Assembly: GCA_027485365.1 (NCBI GenBank)
Contig: JAIXRD010000193.1
Span: forward strand, 1 to 38,509
Length of the DNA stretch: 38,509 bases
Direction of reading: 5' to 3'
DNA from: Cryomorphaceae bacterium
GTDB lineage: Bacteria; Bacteroidota; Bacteroidia; Flavobacteriales_D; Crocinitomicaceae
Under the pieces are notes generated by a model. That model searched no databases and had not been told where the DNA came from. It saw only the letters and a program-made list of their open reading frames with translations. Each line of letters starts with the position of its first letter. The stretch's first letter is position 1. The translations under genes and the position numbers were made by a program. Of the stretch, positions 9,030 to 20,300 are shown piece by piece.

Positions 9030-10850
9030 TTATTTTTTGGTGAATTTACGTGTAGCAAACCCATCATTCGTTGTAATCTTTACGGTATATAATCCAGCAG
9101 ATAAGTCATTTATAGACACCTGCTCAACAGATACTCCGTTAGCTGCATTAAACGCCGTTTCTTTTACTTTGCTTCCCGCTGCATTATAAATTGCTATTAC
9201 TCCAGCCGTTGCGTTGTTGATTTCCATTTTAATATTCAACACCTCATTCGCTGGATTTGGATAAACCAAGGTAGCAATACTTGCCGATTCTTCATTTATA
9301 CCAATCGTTGGATCAAAATTCATTCGAACCCACGGTGTAGCTGTTTGATAATACCATGTGTTGTCAAAATAATCAAAGAAGAATGAAGTTTGCGGCTCAG
9401 ATGAACCAGCAGTAACAACTCTCAAACCTTGGCTATATGCTCCCATAACCGCCAAATACGTTGTATTTGCAACCAAATTTACAGGAACGTTCAACATCAA
9501 CATTTTGTTTACATTTAAATCCGCTGCTGTTACAATGTATGGATCTGATTCAGATTCAAAAACAAAGTCACCTGTTGCTGCATCAACTGAATACAATTTC
9601 ACAAACACCTCTGTTCCTACTGTCGTTCCACTGGCTCCACCTAACATTCTAACGTCAATTCCTTTTAAGGTTTGAGCATTCCAAATATCAAATAAATTCC
9701 CTGACTCAAAACCATCTACTCCGTTAGATGTAGACCCTGCTGGGGTTCCATTATCACGTGCATAGATGTAGTTAGTTACACTAAATGCTGTATTCGCGAT
9801 TGCGTTATTTGCAGGCACGTCATCTGTTGAATCAGCCGTCAACGCATGAACTACCGTGTAATTTCCAATCGCAGCCGGAGTAAATGGATTGCTTACCGTT
9901 AACGTTGCAGTATCTAACGAAGGAATTGTAGTTGCTGGACTTGACGATGTAAATGCACCACCGTTTACGTTAATGCTGTATTGAACACCAGATTGGCTGT
10001 TAATTCCACCATTGAATGCATTGATTTCAAAATCAATTGGTGCGGTTTGTGTGGTTGGGATTTGGAAATATGGTAGTCCCGCAGTTCCCCAATACTTTGA
10101 AGTAATGCTTAGGTCATTCGTTGGGTTAGTAACAATCTTAACGTTATCAATATACCAACCATAGGTAATCCAAACATTCGGATTTGTGGCTAAATTCGGA
10201 TAGTTTGTTGTCCAGCTAAAACGAATCCATACATTTCCTGGATTGGCCGGCAATACAGTTGCAAGGTTAATTATTTTCACGTCAGGATTAGTATACGGTG
10301 ACCCTCCTGATGCGGAAAGCACGGGCTTATCTAAGTTGTTTCCAACAGAGAAAAAGTTAGTCCCGTCCGTACTGATTTGAATGTCTTGTAAGTCATTAAA
10401 TCGCGCACCAAACTGCTCAAACTCTAAACTAACTTGGTTTGTTCCGCCAAGTGCAGCAATATTTATTGGAGCGGCTGTAGTTAAATTGTAGGTTACCCCT
10501 AAGGCTTGAGTTCCTGGAGTTTGTGTAGGGTCTCCGTTCACCAATTCTGCATAATTTCCACCTCCAGTTGAAGTGATTCCATTAGCAGACCACCAGCCAT
10601 CAGAGGCATTATTGATGTTCCATCCGTATTCAATTCCAGCTTGGCCGCTATTATCAACAGTCCAGTTAGCTGCGTTATCGAAGTTATCTGACCATATGGT
10701 AACTCCAAGTGTTTTGGTGTCCGCAGATGGTTTTGCCGTCATTGCACTTGACGATGGGGCCAAGGCATTTGCCGAAGGAATTAAAGGTTTCTTTTGAGCA
10801 TACGCCACTGAGCCAAGTGCCACTAAAGAAAAGAGTAAAGTTTTTTTCAT
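9030..10850 (-). CDS. Secreted protein with jelly-roll (cleaved adhesin/MAM-like) domain and T9SS type A sorting domain
   Basis: 606 aa; signal peptide; 'WSDNFDNAANWTVDNS...WYIDNVKIV' adhesin-type domain; C-terminal 'VYPNPANEVLNIKM...LSAGLYTVKITTNDGFATRKFTKK'. Confidence 0.85.
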   Translation of the reverse strand: MKKTLLFSLVALGSVAYAQKKPLIPSANALAPSSSAMTAKPSADTKTLGVTIWSDNFDNAANWTVDNSGQAGIEYGWNINNASDGWWSANGITSTGGGNYAELVNGDPTQTPGTQALGVTYNLTTAAPINIAALGGTNQVSLEFEQFGARFNDLQDIQISTDGTNFFSVGNNLDKPVLSASGGSPYTNPDVKIINLATVLPANPGNVWIRFSWTTNYPNLATNPNVWITYGWYIDNVKIVTNPTNDLSITSKYWGTAGLPYFQIPTTQTAPIDFEINAFNGGINSQSGVQYSINVNGGAFTSSSPATTIPSLDTATLTVSNPFTPAAIGNYTVVHALTADSTDDVPANNAIANTAFSVTNYIYARDNGTPAGSTSNGVDGFESGNLFDIWNAQTLKGIDVRMLGGASGTTVGTEVFVKLYSVDAATGDFVFESESDPYIVTAADLNVNKMLMLNVPVNLVANTTYLAVMGAYSQGLRVVTAGSSEPQTSFFFDYFDNTWYYQTATPWVRMNFDPTIGINEESASIATLVYPNPANEVLNIKMEINNATAGVIAIYNAAGSKVKETAFNAANGVSVEQVSINDLSAGLYTVKITTNDGFATRKFTKK

Positions 10851-10898
10851 GGGTTAATTTAATTTATGGGTCACGTAAAAATAAAGTAAAATATTTAT

Positions 10899-11678
10899 TT
10901 ATCCTTTTCTTTCTTTTAGAAAAGGCAGTGATTTTCTAAAATCAGTCAGTTGATCATATGAAATAGACTGAAAAACCAAGCCTTCTTTGCCTTGTATAGG
11001 TGGTTCTACACAACTACCGTCGGCAGCAATTATACATGAATGCCCATTATAATCTATGTGATTTCCATCAACACCAACTCGATTAACTGCGGCTACATAA
11101 CATTGATTCTCAATGGCCCTGGCTACTAACAACGAATCCCAATGGGAAATTCTACGGCTCGGCCAATTTGCCACATATAATAACAAATCATACGCTGGAT
11201 TACCATCTATAACTTGGTTTCTGGCACCTTCAGGAAAACGAAGATCAAAACAAATTTGTAAGTTTATTTTCCAGCCTTTAAATGAGACAATTGTTTGACT
11301 ATTTCCAGATTCAAACACCGCATCTTCACCAGCAAAGGCAAATAAATGTTGTTTGTCGTAATGTGCAATTACATTTCCTTCTGAAATAAACACTCCTCGG
11401 TTGTAGTATAGCCCATTGAATTTAATTAATAAAGAGGTGTAAAACGCCGTATTATAGCGAAGAGATTGTTTCTTCAACCATGAAATGGATTCGGATTTTT
11501 CCCATTCCTCAACGTATTCCTCAGCGTTCATACTAAATCCTGTAAAAGCCATTTCGGGAATTAATACTACGTCGGCTCCGGATTGGTTTTTTAGTGCCGA
11601 TTCAATCCGATTTCTATTTTCTTGTGGATTTTGCCACGCTTGGTCAAACTGCAGTAAGCCAATGATTAAATCTTGCAT
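10899..11678 (-). CDS. Carbon-nitrogen hydrolase, omega-amidase YafV/Nit2-like
   Basis: Starts at MQDLIIGLLQFD inside the longer ORF; nitrilase Glu 'LIPEMAFTGF', Lys 'YDKQHLFAF', Cys 'LQICFDLRFPE'. Confidence 0.87.
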   Translation of the reverse strand: MQDLIIGLLQFDQAWQNPQENRNRIESALKNQSGADVVLIPEMAFTGFSMNAEEYVEEWEKSESISWLKKQSLRYNTAFYTSLLIKFNGLYYNRGVFISEGNVIAHYDKQHLFAFAGEDAVFESGNSQTIVSFKGWKINLQICFDLRFPEGARNQVIDGNPAYDLLLYVANWPSRRISHWDSLLVARAIENQCYVAAVNRVGVDGNHIDYNGHSCIIAADGSCVEPPIQGKEGLVFQSISYDQLTDFRKSLPFLKERKG

Positions 11679-12793
11679 AATTTCTCTAAGGCATTGGTGA
11701 GCGTTTCTCGATCTTTTGCGAAACACAAGCGAATGTGATGAAGGTCTTTTTTAGATTTATAAAACACGGAAAGAGGAATAGCGGCGACACCATGTTCTTT
11801 AATTAACCACATGCAAAAATCCACATCATTTTGGGTGGAAATCTGGCTATAGTCTACCGTTTGAAAATAGGTGCCTTCACAGGGTAAGCACGTAAATCTA
11901 CTCGCCGACAATCCTTTTCTAAAACACATCATGCGTTCTTCATACTCGGTTCGAATCAACAAGGGATTAAAGGTTGGTAAATACCTGGAAATCGCATCTT
12001 GCATAACTGAATTCACACTGAACACTAAATACTGATGCACGTTTAATATCCGTTGCATTAGGTTTGTTGGAGCGCACAAATACCCCATTTTCCATCCAGT
12101 AACCTGAAGTGTTTTGCCAAAGGAAGAGACCACAACGGAACGCGTTCTTAACGCTTCGTATGCTCTTACCGAAATATGTTCGCTTGAATAGGTTAAATAC
12201 TCATACACCTCATCAGACAGTATCGTAAGATTTGGATACATAGAAACTAAGTGTATAAGCTGTGAAAAATCTTCGGGACACCAAACACGCCCACTTGGAT
12301 TGTGTGGACTATTGATAATCAGCAACCTTGTTTTTGAGTTTACCGCCGAAGTAATTGCTTGCCAATCTGGTAAAAAATCTGGCCCAAGTTCCACATGTAC
12401 CGGAGTTCCGCCTACTAACAAAACCGGAGTTTCATAACAATCGTAACACGGGTCTAAAAGCACCACCTCATCCCCCGCGGAAACTAGGGCTTGAACTGTT
12501 GTAAAGATGGCTTGTGTTGCGCCTGCAGTAATTAAAATTTCATCCGTCGTAATTGGGTATCCGTTGTTTTGGTCAATCAAGTCTTTAATTGCCTTTCGCA
12601 GGGTCAACTGGCCTTGATAGGGCGCATATTGATGCGCCTCACTTTGAGCCGCCTGAGAAACTGCATTGCGCAGGGCTTGGTCTATTGGAAAATTCGGGAA
12701 ACCTTGTGCTAAGTTTATAGCCCCGTATTCATTCGCTAATTGCGACATAACGGAAAAGATACTCGGGGTAGTTGGGATAGAATGGGTTGCCAT
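11666..12793 (-). CDS. PLP-dependent class I/II aminotransferase (methionine/glutamine-K/kynurenine transaminase-like, YbdL-like)
   Basis: 375 aa; 'NLAQGFPNFP', 'INSPHNPSGRVW', 'ILSDEVYEYLTY', PLP lysine 'SFGKTLQVTGWKMGY'. Confidence 0.88.
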   Translation of the reverse strand: MATHSIPTTPSIFSVMSQLANEYGAINLAQGFPNFPIDQALRNAVSQAAQSEAHQYAPYQGQLTLRKAIKDLIDQNNGYPITTDEILITAGATQAIFTTVQALVSAGDEVVLLDPCYDCYETPVLLVGGTPVHVELGPDFLPDWQAITSAVNSKTRLLIINSPHNPSGRVWCPEDFSQLIHLVSMYPNLTILSDEVYEYLTYSSEHISVRAYEALRTRSVVVSSFGKTLQVTGWKMGYLCAPTNLMQRILNVHQYLVFSVNSVMQDAISRYLPTFNPLLIRTEYEERMMCFRKGLSASRFTCLPCEGTYFQTVDYSQISTQNDVDFCMWLIKEHGVAAIPLSVFYKSKKDLHHIRLCFAKDRETLTNALEKLCKI

Positions 12794-14241
12794 TAATGAG
12801 AAAGGAAATAAGATAAATGAATGTCTTTACCTTCTTGTATATCACCAGAAGTTGGGGTTAATAACACATTGGGTTGAATTGGTATATTGCTTGGGTCTTG
12901 GGGTGAATTAACTTTCATTGTTGAAATCATAATGGGTAGTGCGGTATTGTTTAAATATATGGTAATCGGATTAGCAAACGTACCGGTATAGGTTCCCGTT
13001 GCGGGTGTACCCACAATGCTTCCTCTATTAGATGTAGCAAACCAAGCTGCAAAATTTGCCGAAGCAGACATAGACATTCCGTTAATAAACAAGGTACACT
13101 TGCCTCTGAATTCTTGCTTATACCGATTACTAAGGATTGGTTCATTAAGCACTGTATCTATTGTTCCTTTGGGGCTGTTGTAAAAATCCCACTCTTGAGC
13201 GATTGCCCCGTTCGGATAGTAACGTTTTGCTGTTTTTTTGAAGCGCCATTTTTGAACCTTTGACAACTGCTCAAATCGATCATAATCACTCCGCTTGTAC
13301 ACATAATGGTTACTATATTTTGTTCCCTCTGGGGTTAGAAAACTCATCAAATACTCTTGTAATAGAATATATCCACCCGTGTTATTTCTTAAATCTATCG
13401 CTAAGGATTCTATGGAATCGGCTTTAATCTTTTTGAAAATGTCATCCAAGCGTTTTTTAAATGAGCCGATCGACGTAGGAGAGAATGATGTAACGCATAA
13501 CACCGCTTTCTTGTCATAGTGTTCATAAGTGATTTGGGCATTATCGCCTAAAAACTCTGGGGAATTTAAGACCTTTCGTAAGCGCGGACTCTTAAGCGCT
13601 TTCATGACCGTATCCCCTTTATATACATAGGTTACCGTGGGGGTTTTCATTGGGCTTTGTAGGTTTAGTAAACCCGAAAGCACATAGGAAGACAATTCTT
13701 CTTGCGCAATCGAAGTATATGCCTCTATGGGGGAAAAAGCCAATGCTGTTTTTACCATCTGCTGTGGCTCTAAGTGATTAAAAGCTAACAATTCAGAACC
13801 AACAGGAAAACTCGATTTCCATGCTTTAGCGATTAAAAACTTCTCGTTCATTTGAGTAATCCAGAATGGAAGATAGTGTCGAGAATACCGATCATATGAT
13901 AATAACTCCCGCACATTAAAAAAGGTATGCGAATCCCTGATTTCTAATAAATAATCATTTAATATTTGACTGAATTCAAGCAGCGTTCTTTCCGTTCCAC
14001 AACGTTCAATTGCACATATAAACGCAGAATCCAAAGACCGAGATGACGTGTATCGATACAAATCAGGATGGATTTCTAAGAGCCGTTCTTTTAACTCTTT
14101 CAAGTCTTCAATTAATGCCCGTGAACAGATTTTTTCCTGTATAGGGTTCGTATTATGCCTAAAAACAAAGGATTTACAAGATTGTGAAAATCCAGAAGTT
14201 AGGAGAATCGATAAACACAAGAACAGCAGAATCTCACGCAT
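12793..14241 (-). CDS. S41 family peptidase (tail-specific protease-like), secreted
   Basis: 482 aa; signal peptide; 'SLAIDLRNNTGG' and 'LFINGMSMSASANFAAWF' S41 motifs. Confidence 0.82.
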   Translation of the reverse strand: MREILLFLCLSILLTSGFSQSCKSFVFRHNTNPIQEKICSRALIEDLKELKERLLEIHPDLYRYTSSRSLDSAFICAIERCGTERTLLEFSQILNDYLLEIRDSHTFFNVRELLSYDRYSRHYLPFWITQMNEKFLIAKAWKSSFPVGSELLAFNHLEPQQMVKTALAFSPIEAYTSIAQEELSSYVLSGLLNLQSPMKTPTVTYVYKGDTVMKALKSPRLRKVLNSPEFLGDNAQITYEHYDKKAVLCVTSFSPTSIGSFKKRLDDIFKKIKADSIESLAIDLRNNTGGYILLQEYLMSFLTPEGTKYSNHYVYKRSDYDRFEQLSKVQKWRFKKTAKRYYPNGAIAQEWDFYNSPKGTIDTVLNEPILSNRYKQEFRGKCTLFINGMSMSASANFAAWFATSNRGSIVGTPATGTYTGTFANPITIYLNNTALPIMISTMKVNSPQDPSNIPIQPNVLLTPTSGDIQEGKDIHLSYFLSH

Positions 14242-14351
14242 TATTCACAAAAATAGAAAAGCTTCGCGTGTAGCTAAGATTATGAACATATTAATTTTAT
14301 TTATAAGAGATGCCGAATGGCTATATTTTTTAATTTAACACCCAAAAGATT

Positions 14352-15233
14352 ATGGAGGTTTTGATTGTTGGTGGGACGGGATTTATAGGCCAAGCGCTAC
14401 AAAAAGCACTTGATTTATCTGGAATAGCCTATAAAATTCTAAGCAGGCGCCCCTCCAAAGCCAATCATATATTTTGGGATCCGACAAAAAAACAGTTGGA
14501 TACTTCTACGCTTGGTTCAATTACCCACATCATTAATTTAGCAGGGGCGGGTATTGCCGAAAAGCGATGGACTAAGGAAAGGAAGAAAGAACTAATTAAT
14601 TCGAGGGTCGATGCGACACAGTTCCTTTATAATGAATGCTCCAAACATTGTCCGTCTCTTGAAGGATATATCGGGATTTCTGGTGTAAATGCCTTTGGAT
14701 TTGATGATTCCTTAAGTTACAATGAAACCCACCCCTTTGCAACGGATTTTTTATCAGGTTTAGTCAAGCAATGGGAAGAAGCACACCGCCTGTTTGATAA
14801 ACTTCCCTCTTTCAGCATATTTCGTCTAGGAATGGTCTTGTCTAGCCAGGGAGGCGCCTATCGAAAAATAGCGGCCCCGATGAAATTTTATATGGGGGCT
14901 GTTCCTGGCAGCGGAAAACAACTTGTTCCTTGGATTCATTTAGATGATGTCGTTGGCTTTATTATGTATGTTCTTAAAAGCACACCCGTTGGTTTAATTC
15001 ATGTGGTTTCGAATAATTCAAGCATGAAGGAATTAACCCAAGCAATAGCCCTCAAAGAGCGTTCGAAAATCATCCTTCCGAATATTCCAAGCTTTATGAT
15101 TCGTTTAATTTTTGGGGAAATGGGCATGTTGTTAACGGAATCACTTCGGATTGACCACACAAAACTCACCCAAACCGCATATAAAACTCGTTTTAACCAA
15201 CTATCAGATTTAATTTATGAAAAAGAAAACTAA
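14352..15233 (+). CDS. TIGR01777-family NAD-dependent epimerase (YfcH/SDR39U1-like)
   Basis: 293 aa; 'MEVLIVGGTGFIGQAL', 'INLAGAGIAEKRWTKERKKELINSRV', 'RLGMVLSSQGGAYRKIAAPMKFYMGAVPGSGKQ'. Confidence 0.9.
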   Translation: MEVLIVGGTGFIGQALQKALDLSGIAYKILSRRPSKANHIFWDPTKKQLDTSTLGSITHIINLAGAGIAEKRWTKERKKELINSRVDATQFLYNECSKHCPSLEGYIGISGVNAFGFDDSLSYNETHPFATDFLSGLVKQWEEAHRLFDKLPSFSIFRLGMVLSSQGGAYRKIAAPMKFYMGAVPGSGKQLVPWIHLDDVVGFIMYVLKSTPVGLIHVVSNNSSMKELTQAIALKERSKIILPNIPSFMIRLIFGEMGMLLTESLRIDHTKLTQTAYKTRFNQLSDLIYEKEN

Positions 15234-16542
15234 AATTTTCGTGTTAGACACCTCGGTGTTAATTCACGACCACCATGCAATCATTAATTTCAAGCAACAT
15301 GATGTTGCGATACCCATCACGGTACTGGAAGAATTAGATAAATTCAAATCGGGAAATGACACCAAGAATTTTTCTGCACGGGAAGTAATCCGTTTTATTG
15401 ATAAACTGGTGGGAAATGAGCGTTTGAGTAATTGGATTGACATTGAGAAAACATTAGGGAAATTCAAAATCATTATGGACAATGATCCGAAAACACTTAA
15501 TGCTGAAAAAGTATATGCCTCCTCAAAAAACGATCATAAAATCATCAATGCCGCCCTTATTTTACAGGAAGAATTCCCTACACGCAACGTTATTCTTGTA
15601 ACCAAAGACATTAACCTTCGGATAAAAGCAAAAGCCTTGGGTGTTGCTGCAGAAGATTATGAAACGGGTAAGGTTTATGAGCTAAAAAATGAATTAGCGC
15701 CAGACTATATTATTGATCACGTGGATAGCGACTTAATCCGCGAAGTGTTTACCCGAGGAACTTGCGAGGAACAAGGGGTTCTTGGTGAGTTAAAGCGAAC
15801 CAATGGCTATTACATTTTAAAAAATGGCAAAACCTCTTCGTTGGTATATTACAACCAAACGTCTGGGATGTTGGAGCGTATAGAAAAGGAATTTGTTTAC
15901 GGAATCAAACCAAAAAACGCAGAGCAGGCCTTTGCTTTACATGCGCTAACGAATCCTGATATCAAACTGGTTGCGCTTCAAGGGGTTGCCGGTACGGGAA
16001 AGACACTTCTTGCCTTGGCTGCCGCGTTAGAGCAAGAAAAAAAGTTTAATCAAATCATTTTAGCAAGACCCATTGTGCCCTTGTCTAATAAAGAGATTGG
16101 CTTTCTTCCGGGTGACGCCAACGATAAAATCAGTCCATACATGGAACCCTTATGGGATAACTTAAAGTTTATAAAAGCACAATACGGTGAGCACGAGAAA
16201 AAGCACAAGGCGATAAATGAAATGGAAGAAAACAAGAAAATTGTGATTACCCCACTTGCATTTATTCGAGGAAGAAGCTTTTCTAACATCATGTTCATCA
16301 TTGATGAGGCACAAAATTTAACGCCTCATGAGATTAAAACCATCATTACTCGTGCGGGTGAGAACACAAAAATTGTATTTACCGGTGATGTCCATCAAAT
16401 TGACACACCATATTTAGATGAATATAGTAATGGGCTTGCGTATTTAATTCAGAAAATCAAGAATCAACCCTTGTTTGCACACGTAAAACTTGAAAAAGGT
16501 GAGCGCTCTGAATTGGCAAATCTTGCGAACGACTTGCTTTAA
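15217..16542 (+). CDS. PIN domain - PhoH family ATPase
   Basis: 441 aa; PIN 'FVLDTSVLIHD...VLEELDKFK'; PhoH P-loop 'LQGVAGTGKTLLALAAAL', 'MFIIDEAQNLTPHEIKTIITRAG'. Confidence 0.92.
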   Translation: MKKKTKIFVLDTSVLIHDHHAIINFKQHDVAIPITVLEELDKFKSGNDTKNFSAREVIRFIDKLVGNERLSNWIDIEKTLGKFKIIMDNDPKTLNAEKVYASSKNDHKIINAALILQEEFPTRNVILVTKDINLRIKAKALGVAAEDYETGKVYELKNELAPDYIIDHVDSDLIREVFTRGTCEEQGVLGELKRTNGYYILKNGKTSSLVYYNQTSGMLERIEKEFVYGIKPKNAEQAFALHALTNPDIKLVALQGVAGTGKTLLALAAALEQEKKFNQIILARPIVPLSNKEIGFLPGDANDKISPYMEPLWDNLKFIKAQYGEHEKKHKAINEMEENKKIVITPLAFIRGRSFSNIMFIIDEAQNLTPHEIKTIITRAGENTKIVFTGDVHQIDTPYLDEYSNGLAYLIQKIKNQPLFAHVKLEKGERSELANLANDLL

Positions 16543-17208
16543 TTATGTATGCACTTGCTCGTTCTCAACACGTAAGGTGCGGGCGGGAAATTTTTGTACC
16601 ATTTGAAGGTCATGAGTAGCCATTAACACGGCTGTATTTTCTTCTTTAGATAACGCTACCAACAATTGCATAATTTCTTCCGAAGTTTCTACATCTAAAT
16701 TACCTGTTGGTTCGTCGGCAAGAATAATTTTTGGGTCGTTTAACAAGGCTCGTGCGATGGATACCCGTTGCTGCTCTCCTCCAGACAGGGTGTGGGGCAT
16801 TTGATCCGCTTTTTGTTCTATACCAACCAGTTGCAATACACTCATTGCCCGTTTATGGATTTCCGCTTTATCTTTCCATCCGGTAGCCTTGAGCACAAAA
16901 TATAAATTCTGAATTACAGTACGGTCCAATAATAACTGAAAATCTTGAAACACTATGCCCAATTTTCGTCGTAAAAACGGAATCTCTTTTTGTTTTATCG
17001 TTTTAAGATTATACCCAGCAATAGCCCCTTCACCTTCTGAAATAGACAATTCGCCATACAAGGTCTTTAATAAGGAGCTTTTACCGCTGCCCGTTTTTCC
17101 GATTAAATAAACAAACTCAGCTTCTACAACTGATAAATTAACCTCTTTAAGTACGGTCTTTTCTCCTTGACGGATCGTAACGTCTGTTAAACTAATGATT
17201 TGCTCCAC
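16543..17208 (-). CDS. ftsE: Cell division ABC transporter ATP-binding protein FtsE
   Basis: 221 aa; Walker A '[16 protein letters not shown]', signature '[16 protein letters not shown]', Walker B '[12 protein letters not shown]'; FtsE-like '[16 protein letters not shown]'. Confidence 0.85.
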   Translation of the reverse strand: MEQIISLTDVTIRQGEKTVLKEVNLSVVEAEFVYLIGKTGSGKSSLLKTLYGELSISEGEGAIAGYNLKTIKQKEIPFLRRKLGIVFQDFQLLLDRTVIQNLYFVLKATGWKDKAEIHKRAMSVLQLVGIEQKADQMPHTLSGGEQQRVSIARALLNDPKIILADEPTGNLDVETSEEIMQLLVALSKEENTAVLMATHDLQMVQKFPARTLRVENEQVHT

Positions 17209-17329
17209 GTGTCATTTTTTACAAAGATGTAACAGAGAACGAGTCGATTCACAAGCGCATAAAATATCTCTTAACAAAAATGAGTGAAAAACTTTTAACC
17301 CAATGCGAATTGAAGCGTTCTGTGCGATA

Positions 17330-17337
17330 TAATTTTG
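17330..17337 (+). promoter_or_regulatory. Putative Bacteroidota -7 element TAATTTTG (TAnnTTTG), TTG at 17310-17312 as -33 candidate
   Basis: Perfect TAnnTTTG just upstream of ATG 17342, TTG 17 nt upstream of it; would imply a very short or leaderless mRNA. Confidence 0.35.
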
Positions 17338-17341
17338 TTCC

Positions 17342-20300
17342 ATGCGAAAAAGTCTCTTTTTTCTATTCTTTATATGGATAGGTGTTGGTTCTTGTTTCTA
17401 TGGGCAAGAAACAATCAAAACAAATTCTGTTTATCGCGATTACCATCGCGCATGGGAGTTGTATGAAAAAAGTCAATTCACTGCGGCACGTATTGAATTT
17501 GAAAATTTTATCAAGCAACCGCTCGATCGAAATGACCCGTTCCTAATTAAGGCTTATTATTATCAAGGCATGTCGGCGTTGGCGCTGTATAACGACGATG
17601 CCATTTCATTGCTCAATACATTCAACCAGACATATCAAGAAAATCCATACAAAAACACAATTAACGTTGAAATTGGTAATTACTTTTTTCAGAAAGAGGA
17701 CTATACTGCAGCGATTCCTTATTATGAGTTGGTCAATAGTTCAGAATTAGATTCTGTAAATAAAGAGGTTTATTTTTTTAAAAAAGGATACAGCTATTTT
17801 ATTGAGGGCCAACAAAAAGAGGCATTAAACGCGTTTAAAGAAGTTAAAAACTCCGCTGGACAATATGGTGCGATTAGCTTATATTATTATGCGCATTTGA
17901 ACTATACCCTTGGAAGCTTAACTGAATCAAAAACCGCCTTTCACCGCCTGAAATACCAGCCAGAATTCACCACGATTGCTCCGTATTATATTGTCCAAAT
18001 AAATCACAAACAAGGATTATATGACAGTGTCATTGCCTATGCACCTTCGGTATTGGATACAGCAGAATTAGGAAACTACAACGACATCGTTCACTTATTA
18101 GGAGATTCATATTTTAAACTTAACCAGTATAAAGAGGCTGCCCAATATTTGTTGATTTTTGACAAACGAGCAAAAACTACAAGAATCGACGATTATCAAC
18201 TTGGTTTCTCTTTAATGAATACCAACCGAGGGGAAGAGGCCATTACCTTTTTGGAGCGTGCCGCAAGATTTGATGATAGCCTTGGTCAAACAGCGATGTA
18301 TCATATCGCTAATTGTTATTTAAATGCAGATAAGATGTTGCCCGCAAGAAATGCGTTTGAGCGTGTTTCTAAAATGACGGCAAAACCCATATTAGCTGAA
18401 GATGCATTGTATCAATTTGCAGTAATTTCATTTAAAATAGACATCAATCCATATGATGAATCCGTACGGGCGTTTGAGGATTATTTAAAAAAATACCCGA
18501 ATTCAAATCGGAAATCAGATATTTTTCAATACTTAGTTAATGTGTATGCCTCCACCAGTAACTATGCTAAAGCGTTGGAGTCCCTGAATAAAATCCCAAA
18601 TAAAGATGCTCAACTTAAAAATGTTTACCAAACCGTGGCTTTTAACTATGGGGTTGATTTGTATCAAAAATCATTATTAGACTCTGCCTTTAACACCTTT
18701 GGATTAGTAGATAAATATCCAAACGAACCAGAAATAATGGCGAAAGCTAAATTTTGGCGAGGGGATATTTACTTCAAAAAAGCGAAATATAAAGAAGCGA
18801 TTACAGAATTTAAAACGTTCTTAGCCGCACCTTCGGCTAATTTATTAGAAGAAAAACCCGATGCATATTATAGCATAGCTTATGCCTATTTAGAACAAGA
18901 CCAATTAACGGATGCCCTGGAATATTTCGGTATTTACCTTCAATCTAAACCCCAAAATGCAGAAAAAAAGCTTGACGCTATGTTTCAACTTGCGGATGGG
19001 AATTATTCTCAGGGTAAAGATGAACAAGCCATTAAATATTATAAAGAAATCCTAGCTAAAAAAACAGAACAAGCCGATCGCGCTTCATTTTACTTAGCAA
19101 AATCATATGGGTATAATAAGCAACCCTTATTGAAAATCTCGACACTAGAAGAGTTAACCGCGGATTATCCAAAGTCAAAATATATTCAAAATGCATCGTA
19201 TGAATTAGCCATGAGCTACAAGGCACAATCCGATTTCACTAAATCTTTTGAAGGGTTTGAGCGTTATGTGCTGAATTATCCAAAATCGCCTAAAGTGGTA
19301 AACTGCCGTATAGAAATGGCAGACATTTACTATAAACAATGGAAATATCAACTGGCGGAAAGCGCGTATCGATCGATATTATTGGAATATGGGAATAAAA
19401 AAGACATCTGTGCTGTAGCAGCAAAAGGACTAATGGATGTGTATGTTGCGATGAAAAGCCCAGAACGCGCAGAAGAAGTGGCAAACGAATACGATTGCGC
19501 TGGTTTATCGGCAGATGAAAAAGAAAACCTGTATTTTAATCCGGCACTACAGAGTTACGTAGATAGTAATTATGTGGAGGCAATTCCTAAGTTTAATCAA
19601 TATTTATCCAAATTTCCGAATGGAAAATTCTCCCAGGATGCACATTTTTATGCCGGTAATGCCTGTTTAAGATTAAAAGATACACTAGCCGCCTTGCCTC
19701 ATTACGAAGCGTATTTAGCCGGTCCAACAGCAAGCTATTTTGAGCCCGTAGCTTTTAAAATTTCTGCCTATTACTACGAAAAAAAGAACTACGAGTCCGC
19801 ACGAATTTATTACCTCAAACTGGAACAATACGCCTCAAAACCGAATAACATTAATGCCGCAAAAATTGGATTAATGCGTTGTGAGTTTCTTCTAAAAAAC
19901 TACCAAGGAGCAAATAATTATGCAAAACAGGTTCGAGAGATTAGCGGATTGAATCAACCCTTAAAAGTCGAAGCAGAATACGCTTATGGAATGAGCGCTT
20001 TTTATCTAAATAACTACAGTACAGCAGAACCTTCGTTGCGGTGGTTGGTTAAAAATACCGGAACCATTAAAGGCGCGGAAGCGAAATATACCCTTGCAGA
20101 AATTCAATTTAAAAACAACGTACTTGACTCTGCTGTAATCCTTGTTAAAGAATTACTTAAAATGAAACCGAGCTATAATTACTGGGTAGCCAAAGGCTTA
20201 ATTCTTCAAACCAAAGTACATATGCAACTCGGAGAATTATTAGAAGCAGAGCAAACCATAACCTCCGTTATTGACTTCTATCCAATTAAAGAAGAAGATG

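Noticed and set aside
9012-9031. 10-bp tandem repeat ATTACTTGTT x2 overlapping the stop of the T9SS cargo gene
   Set aside because: Only two short AT-rich copies; probably a slippage duplication without function.
16543-17208. FtsE without an adjacent ftsX as an unusual orphan
   Set aside because: ftsE and ftsX are, to my knowledge, often unlinked in Bacteroidota, so not notable alone.
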